Shown here piece after piece: positions 1-8,043 of a DNA stretch of 64,000 nucleotides (position 1 is the stretch's first letter; each line of letters starts with the position of its first letter). Location: contig NZ_FOKA01000009.1 of NCBI RefSeq assembly GCF_900111925.1, positions 1 through 64,000 of the forward strand. Reading direction: 5' to 3'. The notes beneath the pieces are model-generated. The model saw only the letters and a list, made by a program, of their open reading frames with translations. It was not told the origin of the DNA and did not search any database. The translations under genes and the position numbers were made by a program. The stretch is from Cellulomonas marina. GTDB lineage: Bacteria; Actinomycetota; Actinomycetes; Actinomycetales; Cellulomonadaceae.

Positions 1-228
1 CTCGATCGTCCCGACCCGGGTGTCCAGGTCCCGGTGCCGGTACCCGTTGCGGCGGTTGACCCGGTCCTGGCTGCGCTGGCCCCACTCGGCGCCGCACACC
101 GCGTCGGCATCCGCCGAGAGCAGCACGTCGATGAACGTGCTCAGCAGGTGACGCATCAGATCTGGGGAAGCCTGCTCCAGGTGCTCGTGCAAGAACCGGG
201 CAGGGTCGATACTCGTCGGTGCGGTCAT
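1..228 (-). CDS. IS256-family transposase, N-terminal part (cut by window edge)
   Basis: Reading leftward from the ATG at 228, the first 76 codons give a protein beginning MTAPTSIDPARFLHEHLEQ and continuing through the motif RVNRRNGYRHRDLDTRVGTI. That is the conserved N-terminal region of IS256/Mutator-type DDE transposases, where the NGYR-R motif precedes the DNA-binding part. The catalytic domain lies outside the window, so whether the gene is intact is unknown. The same start codon context recurs at 52,798 in a broken copy. Confidence in the family is high; the extent is limited by the edge. Confidence 0.85.
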   Translation of the reverse strand, partial: MTAPTSIDPARFLHEHLEQASPDLMRHLLSTFIDVLLSADADAVCGAEWGQRSQDRVNRRNGYRHRDLDTRVGTIE

Positions 229-349
229 CGTGTTGCTCCACTTCGAGAGTGCTGTGAGAGGTTCACTCGAAGGGTCACGCGGTGACCGCGTCCTCGTCTA
301 CGACGACGCGCCCACCGGGCTACCGGTACACCACTCTGCTGGACTCAAC
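1..349 (-). mobile_element. IS256-family element, 5' end (copy A)
   Basis: The transposase start is preceded by about 120 bases that recur, with scattered differences, at 52,681-52,797 on the other strand. Shared landmarks reading toward the transposase are GTTGAGTCC, GTGGTGTA, ACGCGGTCACCGCGTGA and CTTCGAGTGAACCTCTCACA. Similarity stops at GTTGAGTCC (349 here), which I take as the outer tip of the element. The rest of the element is beyond the left edge. No target-site duplication can be tested. Confidence 0.75.
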
Positions 350-396
350 TCGCCAAGACCACAGCCGACGGCGCGATCGGGGCAGCACCGGCAAAG

Positions 397-840
397 TCAC
401 CCGTCACCCGTCTTGGCGAAGTGCTCGATGTAGCGCCGCTGCCACGGCGTCTCAACCGCCCGCCGGTGGTAGCCCGTCCGCACGTAGGCGATGGCCGCCC
501 GCGCCGGTAGCCCGTCCATCACGGCGAGGCACGCTAGGGCGGTGCCGGTCCGTCCCACCCCACCCCCGCAGGCGACCTCCACTCGGTGACCCTCGGCTGC
601 TTGCCACGCCCAGTGCAGCGCCTCGCCTGCGGCCACATGATCACCGGGCAGCCAGAAGTCGGGCCAGCGCACCCACCGGGACGGCCATGGCACGGGCGCG
701 GGTCGCCTCGCCAGTAGATACAGGCCTGCTTCGGGCGCAGCCCCCGGCGGCGGGGCAGCGCGCAGCCCTCGTCCTCGCACCAGCCGTCCGCTGGGCAGGC
801 GGAGCACGCCCGGGGCGTCCCGTTCCCACGTCCGGCTCAC
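397..840 (-). CDS. Tyrosine phosphatase-like protein
   Basis: The 147-residue protein starts at a GTG (MSRTWERDAP). Around residues 88-102 it has the phosphatase loop pattern C-X5-R-T-G in VACGGGVGRTGTA. In the usual family motif the cysteine is preceded by histidine; here that position is alanine. Cysteine would be the nucleophile and arginine would bind phosphate. It is short for a full tyrosine phosphatase but close to small dual-specificity enzymes. It sits alone just inside the IS end, transcribed toward it, and ends about 50 bases from the IS tip. The substrate cannot be inferred. Confidence 0.65.
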   Translation of the reverse strand: MSRTWERDAPGVLRLPSGRLVRGRGLRAAPPPGAAPEAGLYLLARRPAPVPWPSRWVRWPDFWLPGDHVAAGEALHWAWQAAEGHRVEVACGGGVGRTGTALACLAVMDGLPARAAIAYVRTGYHRRAVETPWQRRYIEHFAKTGDG

Positions 841-935
841 GGCAGCACCGTAGACACGACGGGCTGTGTGGGGACGGCGTCGACCTCACGGTCATCCCGT
901 GATGCAGCCGTTCGTCGATGGCGAGTAGAACGCGC

Positions 936-968
936 CACGGGCGGCGACTGAGTCAGTCGCCGCCCGTG
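936..968. terminator. Perfect hairpin, likely terminator
   Basis: Bases 936-951 and 953-968 are perfect reverse complements (16-base arms around a single central base, so a tight loop in practice). It lies 128 bases downstream of the lsr2 stop codon and upstream of the phosphatase-like gene on the same strand. There is no clear T tract, so termination is inferred from the strength of the stem. Confidence 0.6.
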
Positions 969-1096
969 GAGGTGGTGTTGCGCACCGGCTGACGCCCACG
1001 GCGCGGGGCCGCTCGTGGCGGCGATGGTGGAGCCCGGGGGTCATAGAACCGGTGCGCACCTGCCGTAACAGCAGGGCGGTGGTGGGTGTTCCCGGG

Positions 1097-1471
1097 TCAG
1101 TGCTGGGCGGCCTCGTACTTGGCGACGACCTCGAGGGGGATGCGGCCGCGGGAGGACAGCTCGATGCCGTTCTTGGCGGCCCAGTCCCGCACGGCCCGCG
1201 GGTCGGCCACGGAGCCGGTCGTGCTCTTCGACGAGGGCGCGGTACGGCGCCGGCCAGCGCCACCGGTGGTGCGGCCGGAGGTCTTGCGGCCGGCGGAGGT
1301 GTAGGCGGCGAAGGCCTCGCGTAGCTGGGTCGCGTTGTCGGTGCTGAGGTCGATCTCGTAGGTGGTGCCGTCTAGAGCGAAGGTGACGGTCTCGCCGGCG
1401 CCGTCGGTGATCTCCTCGCCGGTGAGGTCGTCGACCAGGGTCACGCGTGTCGTCTGTGCCATGGTCGCCAT
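1097..1471 (-). CDS. lsr2: Lsr2 xenogeneic silencer (H-NS-like nucleoid protein)
   Basis: The protein has the standard Lsr2 layout. An N-terminal dimerisation domain (TRVTLVDDLTGEE, then VTFALDGTTYEIDLS) is followed by a basic Ser/Thr/Gly-rich linker. The C-terminal DNA-binding domain contains the RGR motif in SSRGRIPLEVVAKYE, which inserts into the minor groove of AT-rich DNA. Length (124 residues from the ATG at 1471, or 121 from the internal ATG at 1462) is about normal; neither start has a clear ribosome site. Lsr2 bridges and silences foreign DNA. Finding it beside a relaxase and an IS suggests an element-borne copy, though it could be the host gene. Confidence 0.9.
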   Translation of the reverse strand: MATMAQTTRVTLVDDLTGEEITDGAGETVTFALDGTTYEIDLSTDNATQLREAFAAYTSAGRKTSGRTTGGAGRRRTAPSSKSTTGSVADPRAVRDWAAKNGIELSSRGRIPLEVVAKYEAAQH

Positions 1472-1533
1472 TGCACCAGGAGCCGGGTCGGGGGTGTTGG
1501 AGGCTAGCCGCTGTCGCGACGGCGCCTTGGCGT

Positions 1534-1896
1534 TCACCGGGTCCGCGCGGCGGCACAGGTGCGTCCTGCCCGGCGCAGCGCCCCGGCGGTGGTCGCGGCG
1601 TCGTGGCGGGTCTCGCAGTCGGCACAGACCACGCTGACTCGGTGGGGCAGCAGCGTGGGGTGGGCGAGCACGCGCACCCAGGGGTGCTCGTGCTCGACGT
1701 AGGCCTGGTGCCCGGGTTCCTCGAGGTGGGCGTACTCGGCGTTCAGCGCGTCGGTGCGGGTGGTGATGCACCGCGCGCACAGCTGGTCGTCGGGGATCAC
1801 GACGAGGTCCTCGGGGACCTCGTCGACGAGGCCCGTCATCGGGTGCGTGCAGCGCGTCTGGTCCGGTGCCTGGCCGCGCTGGTGGGTGGCGTCCAT
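1534..1896 (-). CDS. Hypothetical cysteine-containing protein
   Basis: A 120-residue protein of unknown function. Visible features are a single early cysteine (TRCTHP), a CxxC pair (LCARC) and a second CxxC (VVCADC). With several histidines these could form a zinc site. It lies 62 bases upstream of lsr2 on the same strand and may be co-transcribed with it. The C-terminal part is rich in Ala and Arg and could be partly out of frame. No family is recognised. Confidence 0.45.
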   Translation of the reverse strand: MDATHQRGQAPDQTRCTHPMTGLVDEVPEDLVVIPDDQLCARCITTRTDALNAEYAHLEEPGHQAYVEHEHPWVRVLAHPTLLPHRVSVVCADCETRHDAATTAGALRRAGRTCAAARTR

Positions 1897-2143
1897 CGGC
1901 CCATCGTGCGCCGCGGGCCTGATGGGTGAGCGGCTACGGCAGGGACGTCGTGCACAGTCGGCGCTCGCCCGGCGTGAGGTGTCTACGGGTGGTGAGGTGC
2001 CGGCTGTGTGCGGGGGACTTCGGGGTCCCGTCGTGCCCCTGTGGGCGGGGCCGGCCGTTGCGGAGCACGGCCCCGTCCCCAGGGGTGCGAGGGGCGCACC
2101 ACCAGGACCCGGGGCCGTGCTCGCGCGCGACGCCCGGGAGGCG

Positions 2144-2869
2144 TCAGTCGCGCCCGACGTCGCGGCCGTCGTCGCCGCCGTGCTCGTACCCGCGCGTGGT
2201 GCTCAGGCCCGGTGGGGACGGCGTCGCCGTCCCGCCGGCCCGGCCCGGGCCCGCGGCCGCCGGGCGGCGCGGGTGGCACACCTGGGCCAGGCTCCACGCC
2301 GCGCGGGTCTGGGCGTCGAGGTCGCCGCCGGCGACGCGCGTTGCGCCGCCATCCCGCTCGACCGGCGCGCCTGCCGTGGGTGCCGGCGACATAGCGGGGC
2401 GGGTGAGGTGGGCGCGCACCTGGGCGGGTAGGGCGACCTGCCCGGCCAGGTGCGTCTCGAGGTCGGCGAGGGTGGCCGCTTCGTAGTGGCCCGGGGCCGT
2501 GCGTGCGGCGTCACGGGTGAGCCGGGCGACGACGTCGGCGGGTGCGCCGACGGTCCGCAGGCCGTCGGCGCTGGCGGGGTGGACGGCCTGGTCGTGCTCG
2601 CGCATGGGGCTGTCGGTCTTGTCGACCCACTCGCACACGAACCGCTGCTCGTGGCGGTCGTAGTGGGCGTGGCGCGTCTCGACGGTGCCGGGGTCGCTGA
2701 AGTCACCGGTGCGGCCGACGTCGACGGCGAAGGGGTGCACCTGCTGGCGGTCGGCGAAGTAGTCGGACACGGAGTACCGACCCACCGTCCAGGGGTCGCC
2801 GTGCTCGTCGAGCACGGTGTGGCGCTGGGCGTGGGTAGGCGGGTCCTGGTGCGGGGACAGGGCAGGCAC
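2144..2869 (-). CDS. Hypothetical protein of the mobilisation module
   Basis: A soluble 241-residue protein with no recognised domain. Residues 1-150 look protein-like (stretches such as WTVGRYSVSDYFADRQQ and FVCEWVDKTD); the last third is low-complexity Pro/Ala/Gly. It starts 6 bases after the end of the gene at 2876-3232, so the two form an operon diverging from mobC. This suggests a role in mobilisation or maintenance of the element, but nothing in the sequence shows a function. The 1,897-2,143 stretch downstream holds nothing I recognise. Confidence 0.5.
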   Translation of the reverse strand: MPALSPHQDPPTHAQRHTVLDEHGDPWTVGRYSVSDYFADRQQVHPFAVDVGRTGDFSDPGTVETRHAHYDRHEQRFVCEWVDKTDSPMREHDQAVHPASADGLRTVGAPADVVARLTRDAARTAPGHYEAATLADLETHLAGQVALPAQVRAHLTRPAMSPAPTAGAPVERDGGATRVAGGDLDAQTRAAWSLAQVCHPRRPAAAGPGRAGGTATPSPPGLSTTRGYEHGGDDGRDVGRD

Positions 2870-2875
2870 GGCAGG

Positions 2876-3232
2876 TCAGCCGGCGTCGGTGTCGTGCGCC
2901 GTGGCGCCGGTGGTGTCGTCGGTGCCGGAGGCACCGTCCTTGGCAGCCGCGCCGCTGCCGGCACCGGCACGGCGGGCACGCGCGCGGCGTGCGACACGGG
3001 CCTTCTTGTCGGGCTCGCCGACGCCGATCTTGCGCAGCTCGTCGGGCGACCACCCGGCAGTCAGGGCGGCGTTGTAGAGCCGCACGTCCTCGCGCTCGGC
3101 GGCCTCGACCTGCTCGCGCAGGTCGGCCAGCGCCTGCCGTCCGGTGACCAGGTCACGGACGGACTGCATGCGCGCTTCCAGCAGCTGCCGGGCCTGCCGC
3201 TCGGCGGCCTCGATGCTCAGTTCCTTCGCCAT
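2876..3232 (-). CDS. Small charged hypothetical protein, divergent from mobC
   Basis: From the ATG at 3232 the protein is 118 residues and begins MAKELSIEAAERQARQLLE. Residues 1-60 are predicted helical and rich in Glu/Arg/Ala. Residues 60-80 carry GWSPDELRKIGVGEPDKK, and a basic Arg/Ala tail follows, ending in an acidic Asp/Thr stretch. The size, charge and position opposite mobC fit an accessory or regulatory protein of a mobilisation region. I chose the downstream ATG because the longer version adds only an unconvincing Arg/Ser leader. Confidence 0.5.
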   Translation of the reverse strand: MAKELSIEAAERQARQLLEARMQSVRDLVTGRQALADLREQVEAAEREDVRLYNAALTAGWSPDELRKIGVGEPDKKARVARRARARRAGAGSGAAAKDGASGTDDTTGATAHDTDAG

Positions 3233-3419
3233 GCGCCCCACTCTACGAGTGGATGGCGGCACAGCACGCTGACGCGCCAGGAACAGAGCAAGTTATACAG
3301 TTAACATGGCTAACCGGCCTGCCGGGCTCGACTGGCGTCGCGCGGGCGGGCACACTGACGTGTGCGGCCCCGTGGTCACGGGGGCGCTGCGCTAGGCCAA
3401 CGGCGAAGGGCGGGACGGC
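3233..3419. other. Candidate origin of transfer (oriT)
   Basis: This 187-base gap separates the divergent small gene from mobC and carries several inverted repeats. One is CACAC-TGAC-GTGTG at 3351-3364. Another is CCCCGTG-GT-CACGGGG at 3368-3383. A more AT-rich stretch around 3290-3316 contains a short GTTA...TAAC dyad. Relaxases normally nick a site close to their own mobC/mobA genes, next to inverted repeats, so this is the likeliest oriT in the window. The nick site itself cannot be named from sequence alone. Confidence 0.4.
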
Positions 3420-3818
3420 ATGAGCGAGTCGACGCCCACGCTGCGCGGGTTCGGTCGTCGTCGTCGTGCCAACGCACCCGGTGGGCGTGCGCACAAGCAC
3501 GAGGTGAAGGTCACCGCGGAGGAGGAGGCGCAGCTGCTGGCGCTGGCCGCCGCGCAGGGCGTGACGATCCCGCGGCTGCTGGTGGAGGCTGCGCTGGCCG
3601 GGCCCGCGAGGGAGACCAGCACCGAGCGCCGTAACGCCTTCGTCAACCTGTTCGCGATCCGTCGGCTGCTGGCCGCGGTCTCCAACAACGTGAACCAGAT
3701 GGCCAAGGCCACCAACGCCACGGGTCAGGTCCAGGCGGAGATGACCGCGACGCTGGCGGCGGTGCGGCGCAGCGCGATGCGTCTGGACGAGACGATGCGC
3801 CGGATGGACCCGGCATGA
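3420..3818 (+). CDS. mobC: MobC-like relaxosome accessory protein
   Basis: The 132-residue protein has a basic N-terminus (GRRRRANAP). A ribbon-helix-helix-like part follows (residues 27-60, HEVKVTAEEEAQLLALAAAQ). The MobC-type helical region comes next, with the characteristic NNVNQMAKATNATG around residue 90. MobC proteins bind oriT and help the relaxase open the nick region. The stop overlaps the relaxase start by four bases (ATGA at 3815-3818), so the two are translationally coupled. Confidence 0.75.
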   Translation: MSESTPTLRGFGRRRRANAPGGRAHKHEVKVTAEEEAQLLALAAAQGVTIPRLLVEAALAGPARETSTERRNAFVNLFAIRRLLAAVSNNVNQMAKATNATGQVQAEMTATLAAVRRSAMRLDETMRRMDPA

Positions 3819-5518
3819 TGCCGAAGGTCGGTCGCGGCGACCGGATGCGCGGCCTGATGACGTACCTGGCAGGGCCCGGTCGTGCGAACGAGCACACCGA
3901 GCCGCACCTGGTCGCCGGCGACGCGGCAATGCTGGCCTGGTACGACGACAACGAGCTGAGCATGGCCTCGGCCGCGGCCGTCGCGGACTACCTCGAGGAG
4001 CCGCACCGCGTGCTGGGGACGCAGGTCGCGGGCGGGCACGTGTGGCACTGCTCGTTGTCGCTGGCAGCGTCTGAGGGGCAGTTGAGCAATGAGAAGTGGC
4101 GGCAGATCGCCGAGGACTTCACGGCCGCCATGGGCTTCGACGACCACGACGGCACCAAGGCGCCGGTGCGGTGGGTCGCGGTGCGGCACGGTCTGTCGAA
4201 GAACGGCAACGACCACGTGCACCTAGCGGTGAACCTGGTCCGCGAGGACGGCACGAAGGCCTCCACCCACAACGACTACGTGCGCGCCCAGCATGTGGCC
4301 GCCGAGCTGGAGGTCAAGCACGGGCTGGTCATCACCGAGGGGCGAGCGCAGGGCCGGGGGAGTCGCGGCTACCACCAGGCCGAGGTCGAGGCCCAGGCGC
4401 GTTCGCGCGCCAAGGCCAAGCACCAGCGCGAGCACGGCGGAAGTGCGCGTGCACCGCGCTGGGAGCACCTGGACGCCGCCGACCGCGCGAGGCTTGTTCA
4501 GGCGCAGAAGCCGGTCGAGCAGCCGCGCCTGACCCTGGCGCGCACGGTGCGTGAGTGCGCCGTGGCCAGCCGCGACGAGGCCGAGTTCGTCCGCCGACTT
4601 CGCCGCGCCAACCTGATCGTCAAGGGCCGCCTGGCCGAGGGACGCGCCGACGTCGTCACCGGGTACATCGTCGCGCAGCGACCGGTCCACGGTGAGCGGC
4701 CGATCTGGTACGCGGGCGGTTCGCTGGGCCGGGACCTGACGTTGCCGCGGCTGCGGCAGGAGTGGCCCGACACCCCGCAGAACGCCAACGCCGCGGTGGC
4801 CGAGTGGACCGCTGGACGCCGCGGCCGCCGGCCCGTCGCCCCAGGGCGCGAGGCCCGTGAGGGTGACCCGAAGGTGTGGCGCCAGCACGCCGAGCAGCTG
4901 GCCGCGCTCAACGAGCGTCTGCGCGCGGTCCCCCTCGAGGACACCGACACCTGGGCCCGCGTCGCGCGGCAGACCTCCGGCGCGTTCGCGGCATGGTCAC
5001 GGCGCCTGGAGCGCACACCCGGACCGCTGGCCGAGGCCTCACGCGCGCTGAGCCTGTCGGCTCAGACCCGACAGGGCGAGCGCCCAGGCTCGCACCTGGA
5101 CCTGGCGCCCCTGGGCGAGAACGCGATGATCCTGCTGGCCGTCACCCGCAGCGGCGGCAAGGCCGCGCAGGTCGCGATGTTCAAGCAGCTGGCCAACCTC
5201 ACCAAGTCCGTCCACAGCGCCGCCGAGGCCAGCGGGCAGGCCCAGCAAGCCGCACGCCTGGCGAGCCTGTACCGCACGCAGCTGACCGGCGTGCACGAGC
5301 GCCTGGTGGCCGAGTACCGCGGATCGCGGCCGGCACCGTCGAACGCGCCAGAGGCGGCGCCGGCGCCGGTTCTCGCGCCCGAGCTCGCGGCGATCGTCGC
5401 TCGCGCGGATGCTGCGCAGCCGCGCGGACCGCAGGTGCCTCGTTCACCGCTGCCGGTTCCCATCGAGCCGCGAAGGGTGCAGCCGACCACCCCTGCCCGC
5501 GAGGGCCCCGAGCGCTGA
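3815..5518 (+). CDS. mobA: MOB-family relaxase (mobilisation nuclease)
   Basis: The 567-residue protein has a relaxase/VirD2-type nuclease domain in its first ~170 residues. The metal-binding histidines are visible as HVWH at 75-78 and in NDHVHLAVN at 132-140 (the HxH...N pattern). A tyrosine near the N-terminus (MTYLAG, Tyr17) is a candidate for the covalent attachment to nicked DNA. The remainder is Arg/Ala-rich and helical, typical of actinobacterial relaxase tails. It would nick oriT and pilot the strand into a recipient using another element's secretion channel, since no type IV secretion genes or coupling protein are present here. Confidence 0.8.
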   Translation: MMPKVGRGDRMRGLMTYLAGPGRANEHTEPHLVAGDAAMLAWYDDNELSMASAAAVADYLEEPHRVLGTQVAGGHVWHCSLSLAASEGQLSNEKWRQIAEDFTAAMGFDDHDGTKAPVRWVAVRHGLSKNGNDHVHLAVNLVREDGTKASTHNDYVRAQHVAAELEVKHGLVITEGRAQGRGSRGYHQAEVEAQARSRAKAKHQREHGGSARAPRWEHLDAADRARLVQAQKPVEQPRLTLARTVRECAVASRDEAEFVRRLRRANLIVKGRLAEGRADVVTGYIVAQRPVHGERPIWYAGGSLGRDLTLPRLRQEWPDTPQNANAAVAEWTAGRRGRRPVAPGREAREGDPKVWRQHAEQLAALNERLRAVPLEDTDTWARVARQTSGAFAAWSRRLERTPGPLAEASRALSLSAQTRQGERPGSHLDLAPLGENAMILLAVTRSGGKAAQVAMFKQLANLTKSVHSAAEASGQAQQAARLASLYRTQLTGVHERLVAEYRGSRPAPSNAPEAAPAPVLAPELAAIVARADAAQPRGPQVPRSPLPVPIEPRRVQPTTPAREGPER

Positions 5519-5555
5519 CCGACGCCCCGAGCGCCGTACCCAAAGAGGAGCCACC

Positions 5556-6488
5556 GTGTCTGAGTCCGACGGCATCAGCGAGACCTTCGACGAGCACCTG
5601 CGGGTGGCGCTCACCGCGGCGGCGCAGGTCGCCGACGCGATGGCGCGGCTTCACGCCGAAAACGCCCGCCGCGCCGCGGCCGAGAACAGCGAGCAGGCGC
5701 GCGCGCTGCGCCAGCGGATGACCGCGGAGTGGGGCGGGGCGCGCACCGAGCTCGCGCAGGTGGACCGCCCGCAGTTCTGGGACCGCGCTAGCGCAGAGGG
5801 GATCGCGCGCACCTTCTCCGTGGCCCGCGCCTGGTCGGACCTGCAGCCCGAGGCGCGGGTTGCCCGCGAGACCATCCGCGAGCAGGTGCGCACCCGCTAC
5901 GGCGTCGACGTCGAGAACGGCGGGGCCGACGCCGCCACCGTCGCCGGCTACCTCGCCCGCGCCGCAGCCGCGCAGCAGCAGGCCGAAGCCCAGCGCCGCG
6001 CCGCACGCGAGGACGAGGTCGCCGCCGACCAGCTGCGTGCGACACCCCCGCGTGAGGGGCCCGCCGCCGACGCAGAGCGCGACGACAGTGCCCGTGCTGG
6101 CATCGATGTCGACCCGGCGGACCTGCATGACGTCACCGAGCGGTTCGAGACGATCATCGCCGGTCAGGGGCAGCGCCAGAGCGAGGCACCCACGGGGCGC
6201 GAGGCGACGCTCGAGGAGGGCCAGGGCGCGCCGGCGGCGCAGAAATCGCCCGCCGCGCACCAGGAGGCTGCTCTCGCCTATGACAGCGCCGAGCGGCGCC
6301 GAACGATGGCCGTACACCTCGAGAGCAAGGGCCTGTCCCAGGAGCTCATCGCCCTTCGGATACGCGCTGATATTGCCCAGGCGACGCCGGCCACCGAAGC
6401 CGTCACCGGCAACGCTGCGCGGACCGGCCGCGGCGGTGCTCGCGGCCGCGGCAGAGCCCGCCTCGAGCCCGGCGGCATCGAGCGATAG
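5556..6488 (+). CDS. Coiled-coil hypothetical protein downstream of relaxase
   Basis: Starting at the GTG at 5556, five bases after a GAGGAG ribosome site, the 310-residue protein is rich in Ala, Glu, Arg and Gln. Long heptad-like helices run through residues 20-60 and 140-170. A more conserved-looking C-terminal patch, RRTMAVHLESKGLSQELIAL, is followed by a Gly/Arg-rich tail. It lies 37 bases after the relaxase stop and is probably in the same operon. No enzyme domain is visible; a structural or DNA-handling accessory role in mobilisation is an inference from position. Confidence 0.6.
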   Translation: MSESDGISETFDEHLRVALTAAAQVADAMARLHAENARRAAAENSEQARALRQRMTAEWGGARTELAQVDRPQFWDRASAEGIARTFSVARAWSDLQPEARVARETIREQVRTRYGVDVENGGADAATVAGYLARAAAAQQQAEAQRRAAREDEVAADQLRATPPREGPAADAERDDSARAGIDVDPADLHDVTERFETIIAGQGQRQSEAPTGREATLEEGQGAPAAQKSPAAHQEAALAYDSAERRRTMAVHLESKGLSQELIALRIRADIAQATPATEAVTGNAARTGRGGARGRGRARLEPGGIER

Positions 6489-6731
6489 AGCAGGCGCCCC
6501 AGAACGGTCGAGCCGTCCGGTCATCCCCGAGCCTGCAGCACTACGGCCGCCACGGTGCGCGGACGACCAACATCAACATGCCCAACCCGCCACGGCGATT
6601 GCTGCCGGGCTCGCCTGTGGTAGCTCTGCGTTGACCGGCCGCAGCACCTCTCGTGATGTGGTGGTGGTTGCGTCGCGGGGTGCGCGGTTAGGCGCGACGA
6701 CGCCGGTGCGCCCGACCGCGTCCGGGTGGGG

Positions 6732-7133
6732 TCAGGCGATGGCGTCGAGCAGCTCGGTGCACGCCTGCTCGCACGCCCGGCATGCCTCGGCGCAGATCCG
6801 GCAGTGCTCGTGCATGCCGGCGTGGCTCTCGCATTCGTCCCCGCAGGCACGGCAGGCCGCGATGCAGGCCTGCAGGTGGGCGCGGGCGACGTTGGCGTCG
6901 TAGCCGGTGTGGCGGGACAGGATGGCGGCGGTGGTGGCGCAGCTATCGGCGCAGTCGAGGTTGCTGCGGATGCACTTGCGCAGGTCGGCGACCATGTCCT
7001 CGCTCAGGCACGCGTCGGCACAGGCGGTACATGCCTGGGAGCAGGTGACTAGGGTGTCGATGACGCGGACGAGGAGCTCGCGGTCGACGTTGATCTCGGC
7101 GGGGTAGGTCTGCAGCATCGCGGCGGTCTTCAT
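6732..7133 (-). CDS. csp: Four-helix-bundle copper storage protein (Csp-like)
   Basis: A 133-residue helical protein with 16 cysteines at 31, 35, 38, 42, 54, 61, 65, 90, 94, 97, 101, 111, 114, 118, 121 and 125. They mostly have CxxxC and CxxC spacing that lines the inside of a four-helix bundle. This is the pattern of the Csp copper-storage family (DUF326), which stores many Cu(I) ions per monomer. There is no signal peptide, so it would be cytosolic (Csp3-like). The ATG at 7133 was chosen because GGAGGG lies just upstream. It would buffer copper for the efflux systems in this island. Confidence 0.88.
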   Translation of the reverse strand: MKTAAMLQTYPAEINVDRELLVRVIDTLVTCSQACTACADACLSEDMVADLRKCIRSNLDCADSCATTAAILSRHTGYDANVARAHLQACIAACRACGDECESHAGMHEHCRICAEACRACEQACTELLDAIA

Positions 7134-7252
7134 CGTGCCCTCCGGTGGGTCTGAGTTGCCGGCGCGCGCAGCCCCATTGAGCCCGCGCACTTGAACGCCA
7201 TCGACGCTACGGATTCATGCGGCCGGTCGCATGGTGAGGTACCTGGGCGGCG

Positions 7253-7269
7253 ATGAAGTTCTTATGAAA
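7253..7269 (+). promoter_or_regulatory. CopR-type direct repeat, site 1
   Basis: ATGAAG at 7253-7258 and ATGAAA at 7264-7269 have an 11-base start-to-start spacing and lie 78 bases before the ATPase remnant at 7348. The same repeat occurs at five other places in this window, each pointing toward a downstream gene. The 11-base spacing suits an OmpR-type regulator dimer. Assignment to the CopRS-like system at 35.6 kb is an inference. Confidence 0.6.
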
Positions 7270-7347
7270 TCCACCCCGGCGCGCACACTGGGGGACACCA
7301 GCCAGGACAACCGGTTCCTGCTCATACCCCACAGGGCGGAGGTCACG

Positions 7348-7521
7348 ATGAGCGCGGACGAGCACACCGGTTACACCAGTCACGCCCCCCACCCGGGCCA
7401 CGGCGTCGGCCATCGCGACAGGCACGCCGGCTCGGCAGCAGGCCACGCTCAGCACGCGGGCACGGCGGCCGCCGGCCGCGGTGGCGGAGACCACGCGGAC
7501 GTGGCGGCGTGCTCGTCGTGA
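7348..7521 (+). pseudogene. N-terminal remnant of a CopB-type copper ATPase
   Basis: The 57-codon frame encodes a histidine-rich peptide (HAPHPGHGVGHRDRHAG, then GHAQHAG) followed by a stop. Such His-rich leaders precede the membrane part of CPH/CopB-type P1B copper ATPases, and no membrane segment follows here. A degenerate CsoR-like half operator (ATACCCC...GGG) lies at about 7,325 and CopR-type site 1 lies upstream, so the promoter region of a copper gene is preserved while the body is gone. A stand-alone His-rich copper-binding peptide is the alternative reading. Confidence 0.5.
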
Positions 7522-7850
7522 CCGTCAGATCGACGGTGCGCTTTGGCGTGGCGCTCATGATGGCCTCCTCGGCACATATCCCGGTGCCCTGATCGTGGCC
7601 CTTCCACGCTGTGGGAAGAGCCTCCGCGACGCCGATAACGAACCTTATGTCATATGGTCTGCGGCTCTCGCGGAGCGGCGTGCGGCGCCGGCATTGTGGC
7701 CCAAGCGTGATGCATCTCTCCGCAGACGTACTGCCCGAGCTCCTCCGCCGGCGCTTGCAGCACCCGCCAACTCGCGCAGACCGAAACCGGCTCAGGGGTC
7801 GTGCAGGTTGCTTGTCGTCGCGCGGCCCTGGGTCCGGGACATTGGCGTAG

Positions 7851-7960
7851 TCGTTGGACCCACCGTACGTATCACTGCTCCGACCGCGGCAGCAGCTGCA
7901 GTCAGCAGGTCCCACCGCCAACCCTCGAAGTCAGCTCATCGCCGCGGGCTCGGGCGGCAG
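7851..7960 (-). pseudogene. Fragment duplicated from copD-ctaG
   Basis: Bases 7851-7960 match 16,738-16,848, inside the intact copD-ctaG gene, with substitutions and small indels. The longest shared stretch is TCAGCAGGTCCCACCGCCA. In the intact gene this piece encodes the join between the CopD and CtaG halves (about residues 402-438). In the copy the frame is broken by indels. It is a decayed relic, so a second copD/ctaG gene once lay here next to the ATPase remnant. The rest of 7,522-8,043 holds no recognisable gene. Confidence 0.7.
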
Positions 7961-8043
7961 GGTGGCCGCAGGTGAGCGCGTCGAGCCGCGCTGCGGAGGC
8001 AGCGGACGCTGCCCTCACACCCCGAAACCGTCCCGGCGTCGCT

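Noticed and set aside
7343..7575. Minus-strand frame with GAGGAGG before an ATG near 7,560
   Set aside because: The ribosome site looks real, but the product (MSATPKRTVDLTVTTST...) turns Arg/Pro-rich after about 20 residues and is antisense to the His-rich remnant; at most the start of another broken gene.
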